DNA of 19,723 bases from an uncultured Lachnospiraceae bacterium (GTDB lineage Bacteria; Bacillota; Clostridia; Lachnospirales; Lachnospiraceae). Position 1 is the first letter of the stretch. Each line of letters opens with the position of its first letter. The DNA lies in NCBI GenBank assembly GCA_910577675.1, contig CAJTOR010000008.1:68352-88074 (forward strand), in the 5' to 3' direction. This document shows positions 7,865-15,166 of the stretch, one piece after another. The position numbers and the translations under genes were made by a program. The notes beneath the pieces are model-generated. The model ran no database searches. It was not told the origin of the DNA and was given only the letters and a program-made list of their open reading frames with translations.

Positions 7865-8954
7865 ACACACACGCCCCTTCCTTGAGCCCGCTGGTTATCT
7901 CAACATAGTTGTTGCCCTGCACACCAATTTCAACCGGCGTTTTTACCAGGGTATCACCTTCGGGAACATAGACATAATAATTGCGGCGCTCCTTGTACAC
8001 CACACTCTTTGGCAGGGAAAGCACATTCTCTTTGTAATTCTCGACAATACAGAGAAAAACATTTTTTCCAAGCTTCGCGTCCTGTGCGTCCAGCATCCGG
8101 AAACGCGAAGTTTTCGTTTCGCCCTTTACAGTCATCGCCTGCAATTCCTCACTGGTGCGCGGTATGTATTCCAGCTCGTAGCGCTTTCCATCCACCAGCG
8201 CATAATATTCGTGGTAGGATTCCTCCTGTTCACTGTTGATATAATCCGTCTGCAAAAAACGACTGTCTTCGCTCGCCAGCGCAAGCATCGGCGTATTCTC
8301 CGACATTGCCATGCCGTTCCAGTTCATCATAGTTCCCGCTATCGCTGTCACCGTACCGGAAAACGGGGCGATTAGCTGGTGGTTTCCCAATTGTTTCTCC
8401 GCTTCCGAAATCAAATCCAACAAGTATTTTTCCTCGAAGGAAGCAAGTTCCTCCATCTGTTTTAACTGAAGTTTCATGCGCGCAGTATCCTGCCCGGAAA
8501 GCCTTGCAATCTCAATATCGATCTCCAAGTGGCGGATATTATACGCGTTATCCTCGCGCAGTTTTTCGAGCTGTTCTGTCAGGCGTTCAAACTCCTCCCC
8601 CGCATCATCCCTCAGTTCCGCCAGCACTTCCCCCTTCTCAACCTTCTTGCCAACATACACGTAAACATTTTCTACTATCCCTGCACGCTGGAAGCATAAC
8701 TCTTCCTGGCGCGGCAGCACAACGGTTTCCAACACCTTCATCGAATATACATCCCTGTACTGCACATAGACATTTTCCTGAGCCAATTCAAGCGGCTCCA
8801 ATAGCTCTGGAGCTTCCTGTCCCACCTCTTTGCTGCCGCCGCAGCCACTGCCCGCAAAGACCAGGCAGGTCGCAAGGACTAACGCCACGGCACGGCGGAA
8901 TTTTCTTTGTCCGATTCCCATACCTCTTTCCTTTCTTGGGTTTTGCCCTGCCAT
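7851..8954 (-). CDS. MacA/HlyD-like adaptor protein 2, lipoprotein
   Basis: The adaptor has a lipoprotein-type signal: KFRR, a hydrophobic stretch, then AGSGCGGS. It carries lipoyl-half sequences (VYVGKKVEKGEVLAEL and the IAPFSGTVTAI region), an intervening coiled-coil hairpin (about residues 110-190), a beta-barrel, and a C-terminal domain (LPKSVVYKERRNYYVYV, ending GLKEGACVYVER). It is a divergent paralogue of its two neighbours. The ATG at 8954 shares TAATG with the upstream stop, giving tight coupling. An internal ATG at 8921 has an AAGGAAAGAGGT ribosome site and would give a more typical signal peptide, so the true start could be 8921. It is predicted to be anchored to the outer face of the membrane. 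Confidence 0.85.
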   Translation of the reverse strand: MAGQNPRKERGMGIGQRKFRRAVALVLATCLVFAGSGCGGSKEVGQEAPELLEPLELAQENVYVQYRDVYSMKVLETVVLPRQEELCFQRAGIVENVYVYVGKKVEKGEVLAELRDDAGEEFERLTEQLEKLREDNAYNIRHLEIDIEIARLSGQDTARMKLQLKQMEELASFEEKYLLDLISEAEKQLGNHQLIAPFSGTVTAIAGTMMNWNGMAMSENTPMLALASEDSRFLQTDYINSEQEESYHEYYALVDGKRYELEYIPRTSEELQAMTVKGETKTSRFRMLDAQDAKLGKNVFLCIVENYKENVLSLPKSVVYKERRNYYVYVPEGDTLVKTPVEIGVQGNNYVEITSGLKEGACVYVER

Positions 8955-10039
8955 TATTTGCGGATAACCATCTCACCCTCGGCGAGCCCCTCCACAATCT
9001 CCACATATTCTGATCCGACAAGCCCTGTCTTAATATAGCGCACGCTTTTTAATCCGTTCTCATCCTCGCAATATACATAGTAGTCCTCCCCCGCGCGGTG
9101 TACCACATTTGGCGGCAGTGCAAGAACATCCTTTCTCTCATCAAGGATAAGCCTGGCATAAGCGCGCGTCCCAACCGTGAGAGTTACATCCGCTTCCACA
9201 AGGGCAAAATATATCTTTTCCTTATCCGGCGCTTCCTCCGGGGACATTACCTTTGTGCGGTATTCCGTACCATTATTGTTTGTAAGCGTATACTCCTGTC
9301 CCAGCTGAAAATACTCCTGATATTCCATATCGTCCAGACAAAAAATACAGTGACTTTTATCGATTATTTTGAATACCTGGTCGCCCTCCCCTAAAAAGCC
9401 ATCATTCAGCTTTCCATGCACCATGGATACCATCCCGTCCATCCCGGCATAAATCCGGCAGCCCGCAAGATCCTCCTCAAGCTTTTCAAGACGCATACCC
9501 AAAATATGGAGCGTATCCTTATACACGGTGATACGATCCTCATAATCCGCCGTGATCTGTGTCCTGCGCTCTTCATACTGTGTGCGCGTCAACCCGCCAC
9601 GGCTGTACTGGGCTTCCAGCGCATCAAGGTCAAACGCAAAAAGCTCCTCCAACTGTGCAAGCTGCAGCGTGTTTTTCTCAAAATTATAGCGCGCCTCCTT
9701 GATATCTTCCTCCAGGTCATCCGCTGCAAGTTCCGCAAGAAGATCCCCCTTCTTCACATTGTCACCGACCTTAACATGCACATAGCGCACCGGCCGGCCT
9801 ACTGTGCCAAAACCAAGCGTTTCCTCACGCGTCTGCTGATAGGTGCAGTACAAGTCCTTAATCAACTGCACATCCTCCCGCGTAACCTGCGACAGATCAT
9901 ACTCGACCTTATCCACAGACTGCACCAGCACCACATGCCCGCCCGTTTCCTCCGCCGGCAACAAACTGCATCCGCCAAGCATCAGTGGTGCGGACAGCAA
10001 CGCAGGCGCATATTTTTTCCATATCCCCTGCTTTTTCAA
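8954..10039 (-). CDS. MacA/HlyD-like adaptor protein 1, lipoprotein, TTG start
   Basis: This is the first gene of the six-gene transporter operon. The N-terminus MKKQGIWKKYAP, a hydrophobic stretch, then LMLGGCSLL forms a good lipobox with C24 as the lipidated residue. Lipoyl-half motifs occur at VHVKVGDNVKKGDLLAEL and around IYAGMDGMVSMVHG, with a coiled coil between them (about 115-205). A beta-barrel region and a C-terminal domain (LPPNVVHRAGEDYYVYC, ending GLAEGEMVIRK) complete the adaptor. No in-frame ATG is available nearby. The TTG at 10039 lies six bases after GGGGG, which decides the start. The stop overlaps the next start by one base. Its role is probably to form part of an extracytoplasmic ring on the permease. 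Confidence 0.87.
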   Translation of the reverse strand: MKKQGIWKKYAPALLSAPLMLGGCSLLPAEETGGHVVLVQSVDKVEYDLSQVTREDVQLIKDLYCTYQQTREETLGFGTVGRPVRYVHVKVGDNVKKGDLLAELAADDLEEDIKEARYNFEKNTLQLAQLEELFAFDLDALEAQYSRGGLTRTQYEERRTQITADYEDRITVYKDTLHILGMRLEKLEEDLAGCRIYAGMDGMVSMVHGKLNDGFLGEGDQVFKIIDKSHCIFCLDDMEYQEYFQLGQEYTLTNNNGTEYRTKVMSPEEAPDKEKIYFALVEADVTLTVGTRAYARLILDERKDVLALPPNVVHRAGEDYYVYCEDENGLKSVRYIKTGLVGSEYVEIVEGLAEGEMVIRK

Positions 10040-10083
10040 CTTTTTCCCCCTTTTCTTACAATAATTTCGTTATAATCCCTTCT

Positions 10084-10096
10084 GTTTTCTGAAAAC
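10084..10096. promoter_or_regulatory. Perfect palindrome in the transporter leader (possible operator)
   Basis: GTTTTC-T-GAAAAC is a perfect 13-base palindrome lying roughly 10-25 bases downstream of the predicted transcription start of the transporter operon. It could be a repressor site. A palindrome this short in AT-rich DNA can also arise by chance. Confidence 0.35.
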
Positions 10097-10113
10097 TTAG
10101 TTTCTCATCTATT

Positions 10114-10142
10114 ATTATACAATATTTATGTAATTAAATCAA
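10114..10142 (-). promoter_or_regulatory. Promoter of the six-gene transporter operon
   Basis: On the minus strand TTGATT (plus 10137-10142) is followed after exactly 17 bases by a perfect TATAAT (plus 10114-10119). This sigma-A type promoter would leave a leader of about 65 bases before the TTG start at 10039. Confidence 0.7.
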
Positions 10143-10184
10143 TGAAATATCATGCAATTATTTTGATATATTCTATTATGGGCA

Positions 10185-10213
10185 TTCCTTTTTCCTATAT
10201 CCTGTGTTATACT
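10185..10213 (+). promoter_or_regulatory. Extended -10 promoter of the aldo-keto reductase gene
   Basis: TGTTATACT (10205-10213) forms an extended -10 element with hexamer TATACT. The corresponding -35 position (10185-10190, TTCCTT) is weak, as is common with extended -10 promoters. The leader to the ATG at 10243 would be short, about 20-25 bases. Confidence 0.5.
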
Positions 10214-10242
10214 TGGTACAATACCCTAAGGAGGTGCAAATT

Positions 10243-11235
10243 ATGTATACCCCATCAGAAAAACGCTATGAGCGGATGATTTATAACCGCTGCGGCAAAA
10301 GCGGCTTAAAACTCCCCGCTGTCTCCCTTGGTCTGTGGCAGAATTTTGGCCACAAAGGAAATTTTTCCATTATGGAGCAAATGATACACACAGCTTTCGA
10401 CCTTGGTATCACACACTTTGACCTTGCCAACAATTATGGCAGCCCTTACAATGGCAGTGCGGAGGAAAATTTCGGTCGTATTCTTGACCGGGGAATGCGT
10501 CAGTTCCGCGATGAACTCTGCATCTCTACCAAAGCCGGATACGAGATGTGGGACGGTCCTTACGGTGACCGCAACGGTTCGCGCAAGTATTTGATCGCCT
10601 CCCTCGACCAGAGCCTGAAACGCATGGGGCTTGATTATGTCGATATTTTCTACCACCATATCTACGATCCTGACACACCTCTCTGGGAAACCGCACAGGC
10701 ACTCGATACGATTGTGCGGCAGGGCAAGGCACTCTATGTCGGGATCTCAAATTACAACGAGGAAAAAACGGCAGAAATCATGCAGTATTTCAAGGAATTC
10801 CACACACCTTTCATCGTGAACCAGCCATCCTACTCCATGCTCAACCGATGGATTGAACAGGATGGGCTTGACAGATTCGCCAAAGAAAACGGCATTGGTC
10901 TTGCGGTATTTTCCCCTCTTTCCCAGGGTATGCTAACCGACAAGTACCTAAACGGCATCCCGGCAGACTCACGCATCGGGAGGGGGAGCACATGGATTGC
11001 GAATGAACTGACGGAAGGGCGGCTTGCAAGAATCCGCGCACTGAACGAACTCGCAGCTTCCCGCGGGCAGAAACTCTCACAGATGGCGCTGTCCTGGGTA
11101 TTGCACAACAGGGCTGTCACCACCGTATTAATCGGGGCAAGCAGGCCGGAACAGATTCTGGAAAATGCAGCCTGCATAGAAAAACTTACGTTTTCAGAGA
11201 ATGAAATTGCACAGATTGAAGAAATATTAAAGTAA
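10243..11235 (+). CDS. Aldo/keto reductase, YghZ/Gpr-like (L-glyceraldehyde 3-phosphate reductase type)
   Basis: The 330-residue protein is an NADPH-type aldo-keto reductase of the YghZ branch. The N-terminal YNRCGKSGLKLPAVSLGLW, then THFDLANNYG, STKAGYEMWDGPYG, SRKYLIASLDQSLKRMGLDY and the C-terminal VLIGASRPEQ follow E. coli YghZ closely from memory. The catalytic tetrad is visible as D60, Y65, K97 and H139. The family reduces small aldehydes such as L-glyceraldehyde 3-phosphate and methylglyoxal; this member's substrate is not proven. The ATG at 10243 has a strong AAGGAGGTG site eight bases upstream, which rules out the in-frame GTG at 10204. It is divergent from the transporter operon and is followed by a strong bidirectional terminator, so it is probably monocistronic. 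Confidence 0.92.
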   Translation: MYTPSEKRYERMIYNRCGKSGLKLPAVSLGLWQNFGHKGNFSIMEQMIHTAFDLGITHFDLANNYGSPYNGSAEENFGRILDRGMRQFRDELCISTKAGYEMWDGPYGDRNGSRKYLIASLDQSLKRMGLDYVDIFYHHIYDPDTPLWETAQALDTIVRQGKALYVGISNYNEEKTAEIMQYFKEFHTPFIVNQPSYSMLNRWIEQDGLDRFAKENGIGLAVFSPLSQGMLTDKYLNGIPADSRIGRGSTWIANELTEGRLARIRALNELAASRGQKLSQMALSWVLHNRAVTTVLIGASRPEQILENAACIEKLTFSENEIAQIEEILK

Positions 11236-11274
11236 CATTTTCGTATTTTAAAGATCATATTTATTATTGGATAT

Positions 11275-11310
11275 AAAACCCCCGCAGGCTTGTAAGCCCG
11301 CGGGGGTTTT
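11275..11310. terminator. Bidirectional rho-independent terminator
   Basis: AAAACCCCCGC (11275-11285) pairs with GCGGGGGTTTT (11300-11310), with an inner GGCTT/AAGCC stem. The arms end in A and T runs, so it can work on both strands. It separates the convergent aldo-keto reductase and LamG-protein genes. Confidence 0.92.
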
Positions 11311-11340
11311 ATAAAGGGAAAATTATTCCTTCCCAATTTA

Positions 11341-13113
11341 TCAGTTCTTCTTTTTCTTCATCATAACAGCCGCCACAACTCCTGCAACTACCACAACTGC
11401 GATAACAATACCCACGATCAGACCGGTATTACTGCCCTCATCCTCCGCCGGTGCTGCCGTATCCGTTGCCGGAGTTACTGTAGGTGCATCGGTCGGTGCT
11501 GAAGTACTCTCGGGCTCAACCGGCGCTTCTGTCGCCGTTGGCTCCGGGGTAGGTTCCGGCGTTGGGGTAGGGTCAGCTTCCACCACGGTCAGCGATTCCT
11601 TTGCAAGGCTTGCCACTTCCTCCGCGGTCAGGCAACGGTCATAAATGTAAAGATTATCCATATAGCCATTAAATACAGGATCCCATGCATTTACACCGAG
11701 GAAGAGCTGTGTACCCTCACCGACAATATCAGCGATCGGTCCCTGTGCAGCCACGGAGCCATCCACATAGATTGTCGCAACTGCACCGTCCGCAACCACA
11801 GTCACATTCGTCCATACCTCTTTTTTCAAAAGCTCATTGCCCTTGCGCACCAGATCATTCCATCCAAAACCACCCGGCACGTTCCTGGACCAAACCATCG
11901 GTCCATCCACAAGGTTTTCCTGGAAACCAAGCGGAGAAATACTGATCCACTGTGCATCCTCATCGCCACCCATAAGGCTGCCATCGTCATGGAAATTACC
12001 CATAAAGATACCCGGCGTATACTGTGCTTCTTTTTTCAGATACCAGTTAATCGAAACAGTGTACTGGCTGCCCTTAGGAGCAGTCGGAAGCTTAACACCG
12101 TCACCAAAGCCATAGAATGCAACCGCCTGACCCTTTACACCGGTCTCAAAAGAAGGATCCGGTGAATCCGCCTCGAGATGTATGTAATAACCTACAGTAT
12201 TACCTGTCTGTCCGGTCACGGAATCCGTCAGGTCGCCGTCAAAAGCATAGTAGGAAGAATAACCTTCCGGCACTGCCGCTGTCACGGTGGAAAGGTCAAC
12301 TTTCTCATAGACAACCGGCTCCGGGGTCGGAGTCGGATCCGGCAAAACTAATTCCGGCATTGCCGCAATAACCTCATCGATCTTGCAGGCTTCCTTGATC
12401 TCGTCCGCCGTCAATGCAGCATCATAAAATGTAATATCGTCGAGCAGCGCGCCCTGGCTTCCCCAGAAAGATCCAAAACCAAGGTATGCCTTTGTTGTTT
12501 CAGCAGAGAGGAACGGAAGCAGATCCGCAGCATTGTAGCCCTCGCCATTTCCTATTTCAGGTGTGGTAACTTCCTCGCCATTAATAAAGAGAGTCTGTCC
12601 CTCCGGAGTGATGACAACAGCATAATTCACCCACCTGCCCTTCTGGTTGTCAAATACCAGCGGTCCCTTCAGGTCAATAAAGTTTGCATCCTCGCCGCCT
12701 GCATTCCAGCAAAGATATGGTCTTGTCTGGAACGTCAGCCTCTTTACGCCATCCGTAAAGCCAAACAGACAGTCCCACTCCCAGAATCCTGCATCCTCCG
12801 GCACGTTAACCCATGCGGTAATCGTCGCCGCAGAAAGCTCCTTGCCGACATACGGGTTAGCGAATGTGGTATAGCTCTCCGCGCCATTTGCCCCAAACTC
12901 AAGCTTGATCGCGCCGCCTTTAATCTCATCGGTCGCAAGACTCGGCGCAGCCGTTTCACCGTTTGCCGCCGGTTCCATATCCCCCATGCCATCCTCAAAA
13001 TCATAGGATGCCAACGGTGCCGGTGCAGCCTTCACCCCCTGCGGTGCCGCGACAGAAACTGCGCCAAAAAACAGCGTCGCTGCACACAAAGTTGCAAAAA
13101 CCTTTCTTCTCAT
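11341..13113 (-). CDS. Membrane-anchored surface protein with two LamG-like (concanavalin-fold) domains
   Basis: The 590-residue protein has a Sec signal peptide (MRRK, hydrophobic core, VKAA). Two concanavalin A-like/LamG domains follow (about 34-250 and 280-500). Each holds the typical SYDFEDG or YYAFDGDLTD start, AxITAWV/YTVSINWYL strands, a TLFINGE or TIYVDGS strand, and a closing LDDITFYDAALTADEI or MDNLYIYDRCLTAEEV motif. A DPTPTPEP linker joins them. A Pro/Thr/Glu-rich stalk (about 510-555) leads to a single C-terminal membrane helix ending MMKKKKN, with no LPXTG motif. Such domains usually bind carbohydrates, and no catalytic module is attached, so I infer a glycan-binding surface protein. 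The ATG at 13113 lies five bases after GGAGGAG, which is preferred over the ATG at 13131. Confidence 0.88.
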   Translation of the reverse strand: MRRKVFATLCAATLFFGAVSVAAPQGVKAAPAPLASYDFEDGMGDMEPAANGETAAPSLATDEIKGGAIKLEFGANGAESYTTFANPYVGKELSAATITAWVNVPEDAGFWEWDCLFGFTDGVKRLTFQTRPYLCWNAGGEDANFIDLKGPLVFDNQKGRWVNYAVVITPEGQTLFINGEEVTTPEIGNGEGYNAADLLPFLSAETTKAYLGFGSFWGSQGALLDDITFYDAALTADEIKEACKIDEVIAAMPELVLPDPTPTPEPVVYEKVDLSTVTAAVPEGYSSYYAFDGDLTDSVTGQTGNTVGYYIHLEADSPDPSFETGVKGQAVAFYGFGDGVKLPTAPKGSQYTVSINWYLKKEAQYTPGIFMGNFHDDGSLMGGDEDAQWISISPLGFQENLVDGPMVWSRNVPGGFGWNDLVRKGNELLKKEVWTNVTVVADGAVATIYVDGSVAAQGPIADIVGEGTQLFLGVNAWDPVFNGYMDNLYIYDRCLTAEEVASLAKESLTVVEADPTPTPEPTPEPTATEAPVEPESTSAPTDAPTVTPATDTAAPAEDEGSNTGLIVGIVIAVVVVAGVVAAVMMKKKKN

Positions 13114-13135
13114 AGAATCTCCTCCATTCAACTAT

Positions 13136-13165
13136 ACGAAAATCTAAAACATTTTAGAATTTCGT
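13136..13165. promoter_or_regulatory. 30-base near-perfect palindrome in the LamG-protein leader
   Basis: Two 14-base arms (13136-13149 and 13152-13165) match as inverted complements at 13 of 14 positions around a 2-base centre. The element lies between the predicted transcription start (about 13175) and the ribosome site, so it can act as an operator in DNA or as a hairpin at the 5' end of the mRNA. Confidence 0.6.
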
Positions 13166-13181
13166 TAATTCATGCTTCTAT

Positions 13182-13208
13182 ATTATACGATTCCTTGTGC
13201 AATGTCAA
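13182..13208 (-). promoter_or_regulatory. Promoter of the LamG-protein gene
   Basis: On the minus strand a perfect TTGACA (plus 13203-13208) and a perfect TATAAT (plus 13182-13187) are present, but only 15 bases apart. An alternative -35, TTGTTG, overlaps and gives 18 bases. The unusually short spacing could mean activator dependence. Confidence 0.65.
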
Positions 13209-13301
13209 CAACATTTTTCCCTTTTCCCAAAAAATAATTGCAAAATTACCAATTATATTTTGCGAATTTAAATTAATGTAAAATAATCTACAAAAAAGAA
13301 A

Positions 13302-13329
13302 CAGCACCAACCAATTACAGTTGGTGCTG
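13302..13329 (-). terminator. Rho-independent terminator after the zinc-ribbon gene
   Basis: CAGCACCAAC (13302-13311) pairs with GTTGGTGCTG (13320-13329) over an 8-base loop. On the minus strand the hairpin is followed by TTTCTTTTTTG. It ends the transcript of the gene that stops at 13356. Confidence 0.88.
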
Positions 13330-13355
13330 CCAAAAAAATATATAAAACTTCCCCG

Positions 13356-13976
13356 CTATGCCAGTTTAGTACCACATTCCTCACAAAACCGCGCGTCGGC
13401 AGGAAGCTGTATCCCACAATTCGGACAACGCACTGTTTCCTCCTGCCCTTTAAGCTTCTGCCCGCACATCGTGCAAAAGCGGTTTTCCCTGCTGTTTTTC
13501 GCACTGCAGCATGGACAGAGGAGACTATTGTCATCCACATCCTCCACCGGGTCAATCCTCGTACCGCAATCACCGCAGAACACGGTCGCACTGTCCACAA
13601 TACGCTCACAGAACGGGCAGTAGCGGATTCCCTTTAGCCGCAGGGTGCGCAGGTAATTCCTGTGAATCTGGTCGTCCATCCCGACAAGTTTCTGCACAGT
13701 TTCCGTAATCGCAAGCTCATAGCCCTCCGGCTTCTCGTAAAAATTCCGCCCAATCTCCGCATACAGCGGCTCGAAGGAAGCCCTTAGGGATGCGTTCTCT
13801 TTCTCGAGCGCTGCAATTTCCTCACTTGCAAAAGTGCCGCCCTCCTCGGATTGCTCTTTATTCTCCTCCACAGGCATCCAGCTTCCCTCCTCCTGCGCTG
13901 CCAAATCCACTGCCAACCCATCCTGTATCTTCTGGGAAATATTCCCATTTACGCCATTTTCTGTGATTTCCTGCAT
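13356..13976 (-). CDS. Triple zinc-ribbon protein
   Basis: The 206-residue soluble protein has an acidic N-terminal half with a short coiled-coil segment (about 51-76), then three consecutive zinc ribbons: C120/C123/C134/C137, C154/C157/C168/C171 and C184/C187/C198/C201. The last two have the common CPxC...FCxxCGxKL form. Such ribbons bind zinc and mediate protein or nucleic acid contacts; no enzymatic domain is seen and I assign no function. The frame is open back to an ATG at 14120 overlapping the upstream gene. However, the first 48 residues would be strongly basic, unlike the rest, and that ATG lacks a ribosome site. The ATG at 13976 follows AAAGGTGCCGGAATT, so I chose it. It is probably cotranscribed with the PocR-domain gene, 130 bases upstream. 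Confidence 0.78.
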   Translation of the reverse strand: MQEITENGVNGNISQKIQDGLAVDLAAQEEGSWMPVEENKEQSEEGGTFASEEIAALEKENASLRASFEPLYAEIGRNFYEKPEGYELAITETVQKLVGMDDQIHRNYLRTLRLKGIRYCPFCERIVDSATVFCGDCGTRIDPVEDVDDNSLLCPCCSAKNSRENRFCTMCGQKLKGQEETVRCPNCGIQLPADARFCEECGTKLA

Positions 13977-14106
13977 AATTCCGGCACCTTTCTTAGATTT
14001 ATGTGGGATGCCATCCCCTCTTTTTTGTCCCTTTTGCGGATGCCCCTGCACCGGTTTTTCCCGGCATTCTACCGCAAACCACTGTTTTTTATGCCGACTG
14101 CCATTA

Positions 14107-14883
14107 CTATTTATTTTCATTCATTTTCTGTACGGAAGCATATATATCCGACGCAAGCTGCTGGATATCCTTATAGATCACACCGGACTGCTTCGAGAGA
14201 TCCCCCATCTGTGAAGCAACCACTGCAAAACCTGCGCCGAGCGCGCCGGCACGCCCAGCCTCAATCGATGCATTGAGCGCCAGGATATTCTGTTTCGAGG
14301 CAATCTTCTCAAGTTCCTTAGTCTTCGCATTAATCTGATCCACCATCCCGGTGGTCACGCCAAGTTCCTCATCCATAACCTTTGTGGTTGTGCGGCTCTT
14401 AAATTTCGTATACTCAAAATTTATAATATAATTCACCATAAATTCAAGAAGCTTAACCGCGGCGCGTATGGACTTCTCCGAGCGCACCGGCACCCTCTTT
14501 AACGCTGCTATGTAATCCTTCTCACTGATGCCGAGCTCTCTGGCGATGCCCGCAAACTTTTCCTCGTCCGGCTCCTCCGGCAATACCTGTCCGCCGGTTA
14601 TCCTGCCAAGTTTCTCCCCATTAACAACAATATCGCAGGAAAAATCCATCAACCCCAAATGACAGCGGTACGTGCCCGTGCCCTCATGGTCGCATTTGAC
14701 ACAGCGCCTAAGCCCCTCCCTGGTGCCCCTCGTATACCTCGTGCAGAAATCGGTAAAATTACTTCCCTCAGTAACAGAATTCCCCCTGTTGTCCACCACA
14801 ACCGCCGCAAGACCCGTTGCATCGGAAAACTGGTCCTGAATCTCCTGCAACAGCCTCAAATCCATAAAGTCCTTTAATTCCAT
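14107..14883 (-). CDS. Soluble PocR sensory domain with a miniature methyl-accepting chemotaxis hairpin
   Basis: The 258-residue protein begins with a PocR-type ligand domain (about 5-160): LLQEIQDQFSDATGLA, then VVVDNRGNSVT, FCTRY, CVKCDHEG, YRCHLGLMDF and GGQVLPEEP. Cysteines 47, 61, 64, 74 and 83 cluster there. From about residue 170 it has a helical hairpin with the chemoreceptor tip sequence ILALNASIEAGRAG followed by GAGFAVVASQMGDLSKQS, with the tip glutamate near 208. Each arm is only about 40-45 residues, with no membrane segment, HAMP domain or long methylation helices. PocR domains sense small metabolites such as 1,2-propanediol in Salmonella PocR. I infer a cytosolic sensor feeding CheA/CheW-like partners. 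The ATG at 14883 has an AGAAGGT site eight bases upstream; the in-frame start at 14988 lies inside the promoter. Confidence 0.87.
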   Translation of the reverse strand: MELKDFMDLRLLQEIQDQFSDATGLAAVVVDNRGNSVTEGSNFTDFCTRYTRGTREGLRRCVKCDHEGTGTYRCHLGLMDFSCDIVVNGEKLGRITGGQVLPEEPDEEKFAGIARELGISEKDYIAALKRVPVRSEKSIRAAVKLLEFMVNYIINFEYTKFKSRTTTKVMDEELGVTTGMVDQINAKTKELEKIASKQNILALNASIEAGRAGALGAGFAVVASQMGDLSKQSGVIYKDIQQLASDIYASVQKMNENK

Positions 14884-14959
14884 GTCGTCTACCTTCTTTC
14901 CTAATGCTTTTCTTTGCCCTGTATTTTGTCCCTGCTGCCCACACACAATACATAAACAT

Positions 14960-14988
14960 ATTGTATCACAAAGCCACACCACTTTCAA
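14960..14988 (-). promoter_or_regulatory. Promoter of the PocR-MCP gene
   Basis: On the minus strand TTGAAA (plus 14983-14988) is followed after exactly 17 bases by TACAAT (plus 14960-14965), with TG one base before the -10. The leader to the ATG at 14883 would be about 70 bases. Confidence 0.78.
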
Positions 14989-15061
14989 TATGTTTCGAAT
15001 CCATATCCAAAATTTGCAGAATATTTTGTATTTTTTGCACTATATACTATGTAATCTTTCA

Positions 15062-15090
15062 TTGCATTTTCTGGAAAACAGTGTTATTAT
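15062..15090 (+). promoter_or_regulatory. Promoter of the ptb-buk cluster
   Basis: TTGCAT (15062-15067) and TATTAT (15085-15090) are 17 bases apart, and the -10 is preceded by TGT, making it extended. The leader to the ptb ATG is about 70 bases. It faces away from the PocR-MCP promoter about 75 bases to the left. Confidence 0.75.
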
Positions 15091-15166
15091 TTTAACAATG
15101 AGGATTTCTGGGACATGGTTCCAGCCCCCAGCAAAACCAATATTTTGAAGAAAAGAGGAAAAAAGA

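Noticed and set aside
9416..10075. A 219-codon plus-strand frame opposite adaptor 1
   Set aside because: It lies antisense to a well-supported gene and has no recognisable domain or ribosome site.
10204..10242. A longer aldo-keto reductase starting at GTG 10204
   Set aside because: The upstream codons overlap the predicted promoter and the strong AAGGAGGTG site, which clearly serves the ATG at 10243.
14005..14017. A perfect 13-base palindrome GGGATG-C-CATCCC before the zinc-ribbon gene
   Set aside because: No clear promoter elements accompany it, and a short palindrome alone is not enough to call an operator.
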